Source: Burkholderiaceae bacterium
Lineage (GTDB): Bacteria > Pseudomonadota > Gammaproteobacteria > Burkholderiales > Burkholderiaceae_C
NCBI GenBank assembly: GCA_018780645.1
Contig: JADMJJ010000021.1
Coordinates: 1 to 64,000, forward strand
DNA length: 64,000 nt
Direction of reading: 5' to 3'
Shown here: one piece after another, positions 7,988-17,355 of the stretch
Position numbering within the stretch: the stretch's first letter is position 1
Layout: each line of letters begins with the position of its first letter
Position numbers and translations under genes: made by a program
Notes under the pieces: generated by a model
Database searches by the model: none
Told to the model about the DNA's origin: nothing
What the model saw: only the letters and a program-made list of their open reading frames with translations

Positions 7988-8498
7988 ACAGACCCCCGAC
8001 GCGGTGTTCCGCATCCTGATCAAGGCCGACATCCAGCGCGTCTGGCATGAGCTGACCAAGACCGACGCCGCCCAGGGGGCGGTCTTCAACGCCTGGCTGC
8101 ACACCCGCGGCGGCCTGGTGCCGGGTGCGGCCATGCAGATGCGCACCGGCACCGGCAAGCATGTGATGGTGGTCGGTGAGGTGGTCGAGTTCAATCCGCC
8201 GCACCGCTTCGTGCACACGCACCGCTTCACCCAGCATGACGACCCGGTCTGCCAGGTGGCCTATGAATTGAGGCAGGTCGGCGCCAGCGTCGAGGTGACG
8301 CTGCGGGTGATCGGCATGCCGCCCGGCACCGCCACGGCCAAGAGCATGCAAAGCGGTGGCACGATGATCCTGAACAGCCTCAAGGCCATTGCCGAGACCG
8401 GCAGGCCGCCCCTGGGCATACGGATGATGTACCTGATGTTCGACTGGCTGGAGTTCGTGCTGCCGGCCAAGACCCAGTCCCGCCACTGGCCGCTGTGA
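7980..8498 (+). CDS. SRPBCC/AHSA1-family protein
   Basis: A 172-residue START-like (SRPBCC, AHSA1 type) protein. It begins with the family pattern AVFRILIKADIQRVWHELT and has the central FNPPHRFVHTHRF strand. These proteins bind hydrophobic ligands in a deep cavity. The gene overlaps the ArsR stop by 8 bases, with AGGAGG a few bases upstream of its ATG, so it is translationally coupled and probably under ArsR autoregulation. It may bind a small molecule whose level the ArsR protein reports; ligand unknown. Confidence 0.85.
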   Translation: MAEQTPDAVFRILIKADIQRVWHELTKTDAAQGAVFNAWLHTRGGLVPGAAMQMRTGTGKHVMVVGEVVEFNPPHRFVHTHRFTQHDDPVCQVAYELRQVGASVEVTLRVIGMPPGTATAKSMQSGGTMILNSLKAIAETGRPPLGIRMMYLMFDWLEFVLPAKTQSRHWPL

Positions 8499-8522
8499 GT
8501 GGCCCTACCGAAGGAGAGCCTG

Positions 8523-9077
8523 ATGAGCGATCCCAATGCCGCGCTGCAGACCCAGCTGCGCAATATCGAGGCCAGGACCGGCCACAACCTGGCCAGCTTT
8601 CGCCAGCTGCTCGCCGCCAGCGGCCTGGCCAAGCATGGCGAGAAGCGCAGCCTGCTGATGCAGACCCTGGGCCTGGGCTATGGCGATGCCAACACCGTTG
8701 TCACCCTGGCCTCGCAAGACCCGACCCCGGCTGCCGAGGCCGATCCGCTGGATGCGATCTACACCGGTCCCAAGGCCCATCTGCGGCCGCTGCACGAGGC
8801 GGTGATCGCCGCCATCAACGGCTTCGGCAGCTATGAGACTGCGCCGAAGAAGGCCAATGTCAGCCTGCGCCGCAAGAAGCAGTTCGCCACGCTGGGCCCG
8901 GCCACCAAGGACTTGCTGGAGCTGGGCCTCAACGTCAAGCAACTGCCCGAGCATGGACGGCTGAAGGTGATTCCTCCGGGCGGGATGTGCCAGTACAGCA
9001 CCCGCCTGGGCAGGCCCGAGGACATCGACGCCGATCTGCTGGCCTGGTTGCGTGCGGCCTTTGACGCGGCCGGCTGA
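8523..9077 (+). CDS. DUF4287/DUF5655 domain protein
   Basis: A 184-residue soluble protein. The first 60-70 residues (RNIEARTGHNLASFRQLLAA, then KHGEKRSLLMQTLGLGYGDAN) match DUF4287. The second half (GPKAHLRPLHEAVIAAINGFGSYE, then KKANVSLRRKKQFATLGP) matches DUF5655, a domain named from sequence and of unknown function. The ATG at 8523 follows AAGGAGAG. It is 24 bases after the SRPBCC gene and probably belongs to the same ArsR-controlled operon. It converges with the histidine kinase gene, with only 4 bases between the ends. Confidence 0.8.
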   Translation: MSDPNAALQTQLRNIEARTGHNLASFRQLLAASGLAKHGEKRSLLMQTLGLGYGDANTVVTLASQDPTPAAEADPLDAIYTGPKAHLRPLHEAVIAAINGFGSYETAPKKANVSLRRKKQFATLGPATKDLLELGLNVKQLPEHGRLKVIPPGGMCQYSTRLGRPEDIDADLLAWLRAAFDAAG

Positions 9078-9081
9078 TCGG

Positions 9082-12000
9082 TCATCGCAGGCGCTGCTGC
9101 AGCGTCTGGACCAAGGTCTCGAGGCTCAGACGCAGCTCCTTGGCTGCGTCTGCCAGCGCGAGTGCGTCGCGACCCCGGTCCGACAACTGCTCCAGGCGCG
9201 CGGCCAGCATTTGCACGGCCGTGGCGCCAACGGCCGCACTGGCGCCACGTAGCGAGTGCGCGGCCTGGCGCAGCGAGGTGGCTGTGGGCGCTTCGTCGGC
9301 CAGCTCCGGCAGGCCCGATCCATACATCTCCACGAACTTGAACAGCACCGTGCGGTAGATGGACCAGCGGCCGCCACAGGCATGCAGGCCGGCGACGCTA
9401 TCCAGTCCTTCGATGCCGACCAGCGCCTGCACCTCCTCGGGCACGTAGGCCGCTGGCGCGGACTCCGCTGCCTGCAACAGCGGTGGTGCCCTAGGCAGCC
9501 AGCGCAGCAAGGCTTCGTACAGCAGCCGGGGGTCCACGGGCTTGGCCACGTGATCGTTCATGCCGGCCAGTCGGCAGGCCTCGCGGTCCTCGCCAAAGGC
9601 GTGTGCGGTCATCGCCAGGATGGGCAGCAGCCGCCCCGAGGGCAGGGCCCGCATGGCCCGGGTTGCCGCCAGGCCGTCCATTTCGGGCATCTGCACATCC
9701 ATCAGCAGCAGTGCGTAGGTCTGGTGCTGCACCATGAGCAGCGCCTCGCGGCCGTTGGCGGCCACATCCACCTCCAGGCCTACCGCGCGCAGCAGGGCGG
9801 TTGCCACTTCCTGATTGATGACGTTGTCCTCGGCCAACAGGACCCGCATGCCCGGCGCGAGGCGACGCAGCGCCAGCTCGGCCGCGCCCTGGGCCTGCGA
9901 CTCAGGCGCCGCCTGGGGCAAGGCATTGACCACCACCTGCAACAGCGCGTCGTGCAAGCTTGAGCGCGACACCGGCTTGGCCAGCAGCTTGGCCACCCCC
10001 AGGGCTCGTGCACGGCGCCAGAGCTGGGGATCGTCCTGGGCGCTGACCATCACGCAGGCCGGCTGGGGGGCGCCGGCTGATTTGGCCTGGTGCTCGCGCA
10101 GCGCCCGCATCAGCTCTAGACCGTCCATCCCGGGCATCAACCAGTCCAGCACCAGCACGTCATAGGGCCGCCTGCCGCCCTGGGTCAAGCGGTCCAGTGC
10201 CAGGGCTCCAGAAGCCACCGAGTCGGTCTCGAGACCCAGCCCGCGCAGCATTTCGCAGAGCGCCTCGCGGGCCTCGGGCAGATCGTCCACCACCAGGCCA
10301 CGCAGGCCCGTCATCAGGGCGTTGCGCAGCGGCGGCTGGCCCCCACTGGCATGGGTCAGTTGAATCTCCAGCCAGAACTGGCTGCCCTGACCCGGCACGC
10401 TATGGGCGCCGGCCGTACCGCCCATCAGTTCGGCCAGCTGACGAGTGATGGCCAGGCCCAGACCCGTGCCGCCAAAGCGGCGGGTGGTGGAGCTGTCGGC
10501 CTGCTCGAAGGCATTGAACAGGCCGCCCAGCTTGTCAGCGGCAATGCCGATGCCGGTGTCGCGCACCTCGAAGCGCACGCGCAGGCCCTTTGCCGTCTCG
10601 CTCAGCAGATCGGCTCGCAGGGTCACCGAGCCGTGCTCGGTGAACTTGACCGCATTGCTGAGCAGGTTCAGCAGCGCCTGCGACAGCCGCATCGGGTCGC
10701 CGTGCAGCAGGCCGGGCATGTGATCAGTGTCCACCACCAGCTCCAGCCCCTTCTCGTGGGCCTTGTCGGCCACCAGGGCCAGGGCGCGGGTGAGCATGGA
10801 GTCGAGAGAGAAGTCCACCTGCTCCAGACTCAACTTGCCCGCCTCGATCTTGGACAGGTCGAGGATGTCGTTGATCAGGTTCAGCAGGTGCTGGGCGGCG
10901 TCGGCCACCTTGCTCAGGCGCTCGCGCTGCTGGGGCAGCGGCTGCTCACGCAGCAGCAGATGGGTCAGGCCGATGATGGCGTTCATCGGCGTGCGGATCT
11001 CGTGGCTCATATTGGCCAGGAAGGCGCTCTTGGTGCGGGTGGCCTGCTCGGCCTTGTCCAATGCCTCGGTCAGGGCCTGGTTGAGCTGCTGCAGGCGCTG
11101 CTCGGCGGCCTTGGCGGCGGTGACATCGATGGTGTGCACGAAGAAGCCCTGTACCTGGCCCTCGCGCCGGTCCGGGATGTAGTGCAGGCGGGTGATGGCG
11201 GGCGTGCCGTCCGGGCCCTGTTCCTCTCGCTCGAAGATCTGCGCCTCACCGTCCAGTGTGGCGGTGACCCGCTGCGCCTGCAGGCGTCTGCGCTCTGGCC
11301 CGAAGATTTCCTCGGCGGTATGGCCCAGCACCTGCTCTGGGGTCTTGTCGAACCAGCGATAGAAGGTCTGATTGGCAAAGCGGCAGCGCATCTCCCTGTC
11401 CCAGTAGACGATGCGTCCGGGGCTGTTGTCGGCGATGGTGCGCATGAACTGCTCGGCCTGGGTCAGCGCCGCGTTGAGTTCGGCGACCCGGCGTTCGGAT
11501 TGCTTGACCTCGCTGACGTCGGTGGCAAAGAAGAAGTAGCCGCGCACCTGGCCCTCGCGCACATCGGGCAGGCGGTAGCTCCAGAAATGCCCCTGCCTGC
11601 CGCCGGCACCGGGCATGTCGTAGCTGCCGGCCAGCGCCTCGCCGGCCAACAGCTTGGCGATGCTGGCCTGCTGGCGCTCGAAGAAGGCCTCACCCAGCAC
11701 CTCGGGGATGCGCAGCCCCAGGACCTGCTCGCCGCTGCGGTCGAACCAGGCCAGATAGGCGCGGTTGGCAAAGCGCAGGCGCAGATCGCGATCCCAGTAG
11801 GCGATCAAGGTGGGCTGGTTGTCGGACACGGTGCGCAAAAAGGCGTCGCTCTCCTCGCGTTCCCGCAGCGCCTGCTGCAGGGCCTGGGTGCGCGAATCCA
11901 CCAGCTCCTGCAGGTGGTGGCGGTGGCGGTCGAGCTCGCGGTCGGCGCGGGCGCGGGCCCGTTCGGCCCGATAGACGGCAGCGCAGATCGCGCCCAGCAG

Positions 12001-12540
12001 CAGTATCGACAGCACCAGGCCGACGCGGAAGACCAGGTCCAGGTGGGCGGCCAGTGCCGACAGTTCATGCCTGACTCTCTTGTCCAGCAGACCGGCGGTC
12101 TGGTTGAGCTGATACATGGCCAGACGCATGTCCAGCTTCAGGTCGTAGACCGAGCCACCGTCCTCGGCATCGGTCTGGCGCAGCATCCGGCGCATCGCAT
12201 CCACCCGGGCGCGCAGGGCTTGCGACTCCGGGATATCGGCGTCGAGTGACTGAGCGCTGCGCTCGTAGGCGTCCAGGGCCTGGCCCAGCAGGGCCAGGCC
12301 CTGCTCGCGCTGCCAGGGCTCGTCGGCCGAGCCGCTGAGGGAGACGTGCAGAAATCCGGTCGCCAGGTCGTCACCGGCGCGGCCCAGGTCCTGTACCAGA
12401 GCGGTCGCGTGTTCCATGCGGTCGTGCTGGTAGAAGTGCAGTCCGGCGATCAGCCCCGACACCAGCAGGGCGCTGGCCAGGCTGATCCAGATCCACGAGC
12501 TGCGCCGGTGGGGCGCCGGCAAGGGGGGCGCGGCACTCAT
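9082..12540 (-). CDS. Membrane hybrid histidine kinase with two receivers and Hpt
   Basis: A 1152-residue sensor kinase. Order: N-terminal membrane span (about 14-36), an extracytoplasmic helical region, second span (about 170-190), two PAS domains, HisKA with phospho-acceptor His513 ([13 protein letters not shown]), HATPase, receiver 1 with Asp799 ([12 protein letters not shown]), receiver 2 with Asp948 ([12 protein letters not shown]) and a C-terminal Hpt with His1095 (AAHSLRGAS). All phosphorelay residues are present, so a complete His-Asp-His relay is predicted. Receiver 2 and Hpt are BarA/EvgS-like in layout. The gene overlaps the upstream binding-protein gene by 4 bases, suggesting that protein supplies the periplasmic signal. 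No dedicated response regulator is adjacent. Confidence 0.92.
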   Translation of the reverse strand: MSAAPPLPAPHRRSSWIWISLASALLVSGLIAGLHFYQHDRMEHATALVQDLGRAGDDLATGFLHVSLSGSADEPWQREQGLALLGQALDAYERSAQSLDADIPESQALRARVDAMRRMLRQTDAEDGGSVYDLKLDMRLAMYQLNQTAGLLDKRVRHELSALAAHLDLVFRVGLVLSILLLGAICAAVYRAERARARADRELDRHRHHLQELVDSRTQALQQALREREESDAFLRTVSDNQPTLIAYWDRDLRLRFANRAYLAWFDRSGEQVLGLRIPEVLGEAFFERQQASIAKLLAGEALAGSYDMPGAGGRQGHFWSYRLPDVREGQVRGYFFFATDVSEVKQSERRVAELNAALTQAEQFMRTIADNSPGRIVYWDREMRCRFANQTFYRWFDKTPEQVLGHTAEEIFGPERRRLQAQRVTATLDGEAQIFEREEQGPDGTPAITRLHYIPDRREGQVQGFFVHTIDVTAAKAAEQRLQQLNQALTEALDKAEQATRTKSAFLANMSHEIRTPMNAIIGLTHLLLREQPLPQQRERLSKVADAAQHLLNLINDILDLSKIEAGKLSLEQVDFSLDSMLTRALALVADKAHEKGLELVVDTDHMPGLLHGDPMRLSQALLNLLSNAVKFTEHGSVTLRADLLSETAKGLRVRFEVRDTGIGIAADKLGGLFNAFEQADSSTTRRFGGTGLGLAITRQLAELMGGTAGAHSVPGQGSQFWLEIQLTHASGGQPPLRNALMTGLRGLVVDDLPEAREALCEMLRGLGLETDSVASGALALDRLTQGGRRPYDVLVLDWLMPGMDGLELMRALREHQAKSAGAPQPACVMVSAQDDPQLWRRARALGVAKLLAKPVSRSSLHDALLQVVVNALPQAAPESQAQGAAELALRRLAPGMRVLLAEDNVINQEVATALLRAVGLEVDVAANGREALLMVQHQTYALLLMDVQMPEMDGLAATRAMRALPSGRLLPILAMTAHAFGEDREACRLAGMNDHVAKPVDPRLLYEALLRWLPRAPPLLQAAESAPAAYVPEEVQALVGIEGLDSVAGLHACGGRWSIYRTVLFKFVEMYGSGLPELADEAPTATSLRQAAHSLRGASAAVGATAVQMLAARLEQLSDRGRDALALADAAKELRLSLETLVQTLQQRLR

Positions 12541-13433
12541 CGCTTGAGCAAATCCTCGGCACGCACCTCGCCGCCGAGGTCGTCCCGGGCAAAGCCGAAA
12601 CGGCGCACCAGGCGGGCGTGTTCGGCGCTGCCTATCCAGCCGCGCTGGGCCTGGTTCCAGGCCTGCTGCAGGCCGACATCCTCGCGGTGAAAGGCAAAGG
12701 CCACCCAGTCCGCATGGGCGACCGGGCCGTCGGACCCCAGGTCGGGCAGGGCATCGAAGGTCTCGGGGCTGCCACCGCTCATCCAGCGCGTGGTTGGCAG
12801 CGACAGGGCCAGTGCGTCGGCCGCACCCTTGGCCAGGGCGGAGCGGCCGGCCTGGGCATCGGGCACGGCCAGCATCAGGGCCTTGGGCAGGCCCAGGGCG
12901 CCCAGCCGCTGCTGCTCGACTGAGCCCTCCAGCACCGCGATCGTCACATCTCTACGCGCTCCAGCAGCGCGGTAGGAACTCAGACCCTTGGGGTTGCCCT
13001 TGCGCACCAGCCAGCCGGGCAGCACGCGCACGCTGGGGTCGGCATAACGCAGCTTGGCGGCCCGTTCGGCGGTAACGAACAGACCGGCGGCAATCATGTC
13101 GAAGCGACGCTCGTTGAGGCTGGAGATCAGCTCACCGAAGGGCACCTGTACCCACTCGATGCGGTTCAGACCCAGGCGTGCGGCGATGCGACGGGCCGTT
13201 TCGGGTGACTCCCCGGTGACCTCGGCACCGGGCCCTACCAGCGCATAGGGGGCTTCGACGGCATAACCGACGCGCAGCACGCCCCTCTCCCGCAGGCGCT
13301 CAAGCGAGCGGTCAGGCTCGCGACCCAGCGTCAGCCAGGCCAGCGTCAGCAGCAGGCCCAGGAACAGCAGCAGGCCCAGCAGACGCGTCACACGCCGCCT
13401 CATGCCGTGACCCCACGCCGCTGGCGCACGCAC
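12537..13433 (-). CDS. Periplasmic amino acid-type binding protein (SBP_bac_3)
   Basis: About 298 residues. An N-terminal hydrophobic segment ([18 protein letters not shown]) should export it or anchor it, followed by a type-II periplasmic binding fold starting [21 protein letters not shown] and including [22 protein letters not shown]. This is the SBP_bac_3 family, used both in polar amino acid import and as the sensing domain of EvgS-type kinases. No transporter genes are adjacent. Its stop overlaps the hybrid kinase start (ATGA), so a role as ligand sensor for that kinase is the best inference. The GTG at 13433 has GGTGGA 9 bases upstream; ATG at 13403 is an alternative. Confidence 0.82.
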   Translation of the reverse strand: MRAPAAWGHGMRRRVTRLLGLLLFLGLLLTLAWLTLGREPDRSLERLRERGVLRVGYAVEAPYALVGPGAEVTGESPETARRIAARLGLNRIEWVQVPFGELISSLNERRFDMIAAGLFVTAERAAKLRYADPSVRVLPGWLVRKGNPKGLSSYRAAGARRDVTIAVLEGSVEQQRLGALGLPKALMLAVPDAQAGRSALAKGAADALALSLPTTRWMSGGSPETFDALPDLGSDGPVAHADWVAFAFHREDVGLQQAWNQAQRGWIGSAEHARLVRRFGFARDDLGGEVRAEDLLKR

Positions 13434-13545
13434 TCATGGCAATCCACCATATCGACTGCTCCCTGAAATCTTTTTGTCGATGGGGCAGGTTAGCAGAGGG
13501 CTTCCCGGGTGGGGCGAAAAACTGCGGGCTGTGGCGTGCGCGCCC

Positions 13546-14502
13546 CTAGGGCTTGCAGGGCAGGTCAAGGCGCTCGACCACCGCACTGCCGGTCGAGTCA
13601 TGGCTGTTGCCCGCTGTCGGCGAGCCGCCGACGACATAGATGGCGCCCTTGAACGGCAGGGCACGCGCGAAGCTGCGTGGCGTGGGCATGGCGTTCAGGG
13701 CCTCCCAGGGGCCGCTCGGCGAACGCAGCCGCAGTACCTCGCCCAGGCTGGTATTGCGCGCCTGGGACTCGCCGCCGAACAGCAGCAGGCCGCCACAATG
13801 GCTCAGCGCACCGGCGGTGCCGCGTGGCGGGATAGCGGGGCCATCGGTCCATCGGTCGGTGGTCGGATCGTAGACGTAGACCTCGCCGAAATCCTCATGG
13901 CCGCTGCGCCCGCCTATGGCATGAAGCCGGCCGTCCTGCACGGCGATCGCCGGGCTGCCCAGGGCCCGCGGCAGCGGCGCCAGGTCTTGCCAGCTTTGAG
14001 TGGCGGGGTCGAAGCGGGTGTGCAGGGCCAGGGTGCGCTCCGAGTTGCCGCCGCCGATGATGTGGATGCGGCCGTCCAGCACCGCTGCTGCATGGCCGCC
14101 GCGCGGCGCCGGCAAGGCGGGCGCCTCGCGCCATTGCGCGGTCTTGATGTCGTAGCGCAAGACCTGGCCGCTGGGCAGGTTGCTGCTGCTGCCGAAGCCG
14201 CCTATCAGGTAGATCTGGCCCTGCAGCAGGGCCGCCGCCGGGGCGTTCAGGCCCTGGCCGGGCAGGGGGCCCAGGGGCTGCCACCGGCTGCCATCGAAGC
14301 GTTCGATCTCCAGCACCGGGCGCCCGCCGACCCCGGTGCCGGCCAGCGCGTACAGGGCCAAGTCGTCGCCGACCACCGCATGAGCGGCCCGCGCATGCAG
14401 CATCGCGGGCGCCGCGCTCCAACTGCCCTTGGGGTCCGGCGCGGCATGGACCGGGCTCAGCAGGACGGGCAGGGCAAGCAGCAGCAGGCGTGCGGGCATC
14501 AT
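13546..14502 (-). CDS. Secreted Kelch-repeat beta-propeller protein
   Basis: A 318-residue protein with a signal peptide (MMPARLLLLALPVLLSPVHA) and about five to six Kelch motifs, seen as repeated LIGGFGSSS, HIIGGGNS, HAIGGRSG, LLFGGES and YVVGGSP, each followed by a YD/W strand. It should fold as a periplasmic beta-propeller. Kelch propellers bind proteins or carbohydrates, or act as N-acetylneuraminate epimerases such as NanM; no sialic acid genes are nearby, so no enzyme role is claimed. The ATG at 14502 has GGAG 5 bases upstream; ATG 14499 is equally possible. Confidence 0.82.
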   Translation of the reverse strand: MMPARLLLLALPVLLSPVHAAPDPKGSWSAAPAMLHARAAHAVVGDDLALYALAGTGVGGRPVLEIERFDGSRWQPLGPLPGQGLNAPAAALLQGQIYLIGGFGSSSNLPSGQVLRYDIKTAQWREAPALPAPRGGHAAAVLDGRIHIIGGGNSERTLALHTRFDPATQSWQDLAPLPRALGSPAIAVQDGRLHAIGGRSGHEDFGEVYVYDPTTDRWTDGPAIPPRGTAGALSHCGGLLLFGGESQARNTSLGEVLRLRSPSGPWEALNAMPTPRSFARALPFKGAIYVVGGSPTAGNSHDSTGSAVVERLDLPCKP

Positions 14503-14631
14503 GGGTACTCCGTGAGCAGATCGTGACAGCGCGATTTTGCTCGGCCGCCGCGAGCGATGCGCGATTCGCACCGTTTCGAGGCTCTACGTTCGCCCGTTGC
14601 TTCACAATCGTCCGCCACTGGAGAACTCACC

Positions 14632-15654
14632 ATGAAGACCCTGGACCTGAGCCGCTTTCCCCGCCGCCTCTACAGCCATGGCGCCACGCCGATCGAGGCC
14701 CTGCCGCGCTTCAGCGTCGCGCTGAACGAGGGCCGGCCCGGCCCGCAGATCTGGCTCAAGCGGGATGACATGCTGGGCCTGGCGCCTGGCGGCAACAAGA
14801 CGCGCAAGCTGGAGTTTCTGGTCGCCGAGGCGCTGGCCCAGGGCGCCGACACGCTGATCACCTGTGGCGCGCCGCAGTCCAACCACTGCCGCATCACCCT
14901 GGCCGCCGCCGCCAAGGAGGGCCTGCGCTGCCGCTTCGTGATCGAGGAGCGGGTCGCCAACAGCTACCGAAAAGAGGCCAGCGGCAACAACTTCCTGTTC
15001 GAGTTGATGGGTGTCGAGGCCATCACCGTCTTGCCCGGTGGCAGCGCCATGGGCCCGGCGATGCAGGCCGTGGCCGACGAGCTGGCGACCCAGGGTCGCA
15101 AGGGCTACGTCATCCCCGGCGGCGGCTCCAATGCGCTGGGCGGCCTGGGCTATGCGGTCTGCGCCCAGGAGCTGCAGCAGCAATGGGCGCAGCTGGGCCT
15201 GCAGTTCGACCATGTGGTGCTGGCCTCGGGCAGTTCGGGCACGCACGGCGGCCTGCTGGCCGGATTTGCCGCCCTTGGGATCGAAACGCCCATCCTGGGC
15301 ATAGGCACCAGCCGCGATCCGGTCGATCAGGACCCACTGGTACACAAGGAGGCCCAGGCCGTGGCCGATCTGCTGGGGTCAGGGCTGAACATTCCGCGCG
15401 AGGCGGTGGTGACGGTGGGCGGCTACTGGCAGCCCAAGTATTCGGTGCCCACGCCAGCCATGGTCGAGGCGGTGCGGCTGATGGCGCGCAGCGAGGGCGT
15501 GCTGATCGACCCGGTCTATACCGGCAAGGCCATGGCCGGCCTGATGGACCTGGTGCGCAAGCAGCGCTTCAAGGCCAGCGACCGCATCCTGTTCCTGCAC
15601 ACCGGCGGCGCGCCGGCCCTGCATGCCTACGAGGACGTGATACTGGGTCGCTGA
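14632..15654 (+). CDS. dcyD: D-cysteine desulfhydrase (PLP fold type II)
   Basis: A 340-residue pyridoxal phosphate enzyme. WLKRDDMLGLAPGGNKTRKLEF contains the Schiff-base lysine Lys56; APQSNH is the substrate/PLP contact motif; ASGSSGTHGGL is the phosphate-binding loop and FLHTGGAPALHAYE closes the protein. Overall pattern, including YTGKAMAGLMDL, resembles enterobacterial DcyD, which converts D-cysteine to pyruvate, sulfide and ammonia. The close relatives ACC deaminase and L-cysteate sulfo-lyase (CuyA) share this fold, so substrate assignment is provisional. The ATG has GGAG upstream. It is a single gene, followed after 95 bases by the phosphodiesterase. Confidence 0.82.
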   Translation: MKTLDLSRFPRRLYSHGATPIEALPRFSVALNEGRPGPQIWLKRDDMLGLAPGGNKTRKLEFLVAEALAQGADTLITCGAPQSNHCRITLAAAAKEGLRCRFVIEERVANSYRKEASGNNFLFELMGVEAITVLPGGSAMGPAMQAVADELATQGRKGYVIPGGGSNALGGLGYAVCAQELQQQWAQLGLQFDHVVLASGSSGTHGGLLAGFAALGIETPILGIGTSRDPVDQDPLVHKEAQAVADLLGSGLNIPREAVVTVGGYWQPKYSVPTPAMVEAVRLMARSEGVLIDPVYTGKAMAGLMDLVRKQRFKASDRILFLHTGGAPALHAYEDVILGR

Positions 15655-15749
15655 GCGCACAAGTCACCGGGAGGTCATGCCCCTGTCAAACGGTCCGGCG
15701 AGCATCATCTGTCGGCCCCATCGGGGCTACAACAACAGGAGGCTTCGCC

Positions 15750-16829
15750 ATGACCATTTTGAAATTGCGTTTGACCGGCTGCGCCAGCGCCGTCGTGCTG
15801 GCTTTGGCCGGTGTGCTGGCCACTGCACCGGTCTTTGCCGCCGACCCGATCGTGATCGCCCACCGCGGCGCCAGCGGCTACCTGCCCGAGCACACGCTGG
15901 CCGGCTATGAGCTGGCCGTCAAGCTCGGCGCCGACTACATCGAACCCGACCTGCAACTGACCCAGGACGGCGTGCTGGTCGCCATCCATGACGACACGCT
16001 GGACCGCACCACCAATGTGGCCAGCCTTTTCGCCAAGCGCAACGGCGGCTACAAGGTGGCCGACTTCACGCTGGCCGAGGTCCGTACCCTGACCGTCAAG
16101 CCCACCGGCACCGGCAAGACCAGCTATCCCGGCTTCACGCCCACCGACGCCAGCTTCAAGATCCCGACCTTCCAGGAGGTGATCACCCTGGCCAAGCAGC
16201 AAAGCCTGTTGGCCGGACGCACCGTGGGCATCTACCCGGAGGCCAAGCAGGCCGACCCGGTGATGGAGAACAAGATCCTGTCGACGTTGATACTGAACGA
16301 CTATGCCGGCAAGTCCGACAAGGTCTTCATCCAGTCCTTCAGCGACGCCACCGTGCGCAGCCTGGACGTCAAGCAGCAGGCGCTGGGCCTGGACATGGCC
16401 CTCGTGCAGCTGGGCGTGGCCGTGACCGACGCCGATGGCGTGGCCCGCATGGGCGTGCTGGGCGGCCCCGGCGGCCTGACCATTCTGTCGCTCAGCGACG
16501 TCGCCTCGTTTGCCGATGGCCTGGGCCTGCTGATCAACAACGGCACCTATGCCGTGACCAAGAGCTTCATCGATCAGGCGCACACCGCCGGCCTGGTGGT
16601 GCATGGCTGGACCTTTGCCAAGGCCGATGCCGGTGCGGCCGACACCGAGTACCAGAAGTACCTGGCCATGGGCATGGACGGCATGTTCAGCAACTACGCG
16701 GACCTGGCCACGGCCTCGCGCGACAAGTTCATCAGCGCCGTGCCCGAGCCCGAAAGCTATGCCCTGATGCTGGCCGGCCTGGCCTTGGTTGGCGGTCTCG
16801 CACGCCGCCGCGCCCGCGCACTGGCCTGA
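15750..16829 (+). CDS. Glycerophosphodiester phosphodiesterase with PEP-CTERM tail
   Basis: A 359-residue exported enzyme. Signal peptide to about residue 31 (APVFAADP), then a GDPD TIM-barrel: HRGASGYLPEHT carries the catalytic His/Arg and metal-ligand Glu, EPDLQLTQDGVLVAIHDDTLDRTT holds further metal and catalytic residues, and GLVVHGWTF the last barrel strand. It would hydrolyse glycerophosphodiesters to glycerol-3-phosphate. The C-terminus is a textbook PEP-CTERM signal: VPEPESYALMLAGLAL followed by a basic RRRARA cluster. It should therefore be sorted and cleaved by an exosortase, which is not in this window. AGGAGG precedes the ATG. A catalytic enzyme with this tail is less common than structural PEP-CTERM proteins. 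Confidence 0.9.
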   Translation: MTILKLRLTGCASAVVLALAGVLATAPVFAADPIVIAHRGASGYLPEHTLAGYELAVKLGADYIEPDLQLTQDGVLVAIHDDTLDRTTNVASLFAKRNGGYKVADFTLAEVRTLTVKPTGTGKTSYPGFTPTDASFKIPTFQEVITLAKQQSLLAGRTVGIYPEAKQADPVMENKILSTLILNDYAGKSDKVFIQSFSDATVRSLDVKQQALGLDMALVQLGVAVTDADGVARMGVLGGPGGLTILSLSDVASFADGLGLLINNGTYAVTKSFIDQAHTAGLVVHGWTFAKADAGAADTEYQKYLAMGMDGMFSNYADLATASRDKFISAVPEPESYALMLAGLALVGGLARRRARALA

Positions 16830-16835
16830 TGTCAC

Positions 16836-16865
16836 GGAGCGCCGCGGTTCTTGCCGGGGCGCTCC
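16836..16865 (+). terminator. Hairpin after phosphodiesterase gene
   Basis: GGAGCGCC (16836-16843) pairs perfectly with GGCGCTCC (16858-16865), 6 bases after the phosphodiesterase stop codon. There is no following T-tract, so it may act as a weak or Rho-assisted terminator or only stabilise the mRNA end. Confidence 0.4.
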
Positions 16866-16925
16866 GATGGCGGGCCGAGGTTTGGGATAGCATGGCAGCA
16901 GCCCCCAACCTCCACGAAGGTCGTC

Positions 16926-17288
16926 ATGAACACCGAACGCCGACACTTTGTGCGCATCGCCTTTGATGCGCCGGCCCAGCTGACGACCACCCAGCACCGC
17001 TTCGAGGCCAAGGTGCTGGATCTGTCCTTCAAGGGCGCTCTGCTGAGCCTGCCGCCCGAGGCCAAGGTGCCGGTCGGCGCGCCCTGCCTGCTGAGCGTGC
17101 GCCTCAACGACATGGAAGAGAGCATCGCCATGGCCGCCGAGGTGGCCTATGTGCAGGGCCACCATGTCGGCCTGCTGTGCCGCAGCATAGACATCGACAG
17201 CATCACCCATCTGCGCCGCCTGATCGAGGTCAACCTCGGCGAGCCGCACCTGCTGGAGCGGGAGCTGAAGGCCTTGATCTCCGCGTAG
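16926..17288 (+). CDS. PilZ-domain c-di-GMP-binding protein
   Basis: A 120-residue single-domain PilZ protein. It has the RRHFVR motif near the N-terminus (RxxxR) and the second signature DLSFKG (DxSxxG), the two elements that bind cyclic di-GMP. It is probably a soluble effector for motility or matrix control. The PAS-GGDEF-EAL protein at 23.5-25.7 kb could be one source of signal, but no direct link is visible. The start is supported by GAAGG upstream. Its TAG stop codon lies inside the GTAG end of a REP-like repeat, so the repeat inserted at, or defines, the gene's end. Confidence 0.88.
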   Translation: MNTERRHFVRIAFDAPAQLTTTQHRFEAKVLDLSFKGALLSLPPEAKVPVGAPCLLSVRLNDMEESIAMAAEVAYVQGHHVGLLCRSIDIDSITHLRRLIEVNLGEPHLLERELKALISA

Positions 17289-17352
17289 CCCGGATGGAAT
17301 CCGGGGGCTTGTAGCAGGTGCAGCGCCGGCCCCGGATTGACATCCGGGCTAC
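17285..17352. repeat. REP-like inverted pair with GTAG signature
   Basis: A forward unit starts GTAGCCCGGATGGAATCCGG (17285 on, ending GGG at 17305). An inverted unit (17331-17352) reads CCCGGATTG, then ACATCCGGGCTAC. Each unit is itself a hairpin and the two face each other, as in bacterial BIMEs. The 5' GTAG tetranucleotide is a recognised mark of REP elements mobilised by RAYT (TnpA-REP) transposases. A second pair with the same unit lies at 46990-47040. No RAYT gene is in the window. Confidence 0.8.
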
Positions 17353-17355
17353 GAG

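Noticed and set aside
10351-12249. Long plus-strand frame inside the hybrid kinase gene
   Set aside because: The minus strand encodes a complete kinase with all phosphorelay residues; the plus frame has no motifs and no supported start.
15702-15727. GG-N10-GC pattern upstream of the GDPD gene as a sigma-54 promoter
   Set aside because: The match is part of a GCCCC-ATC-GGGGC hairpin and lacks the TTGC core; chance is likely in GC-rich DNA.
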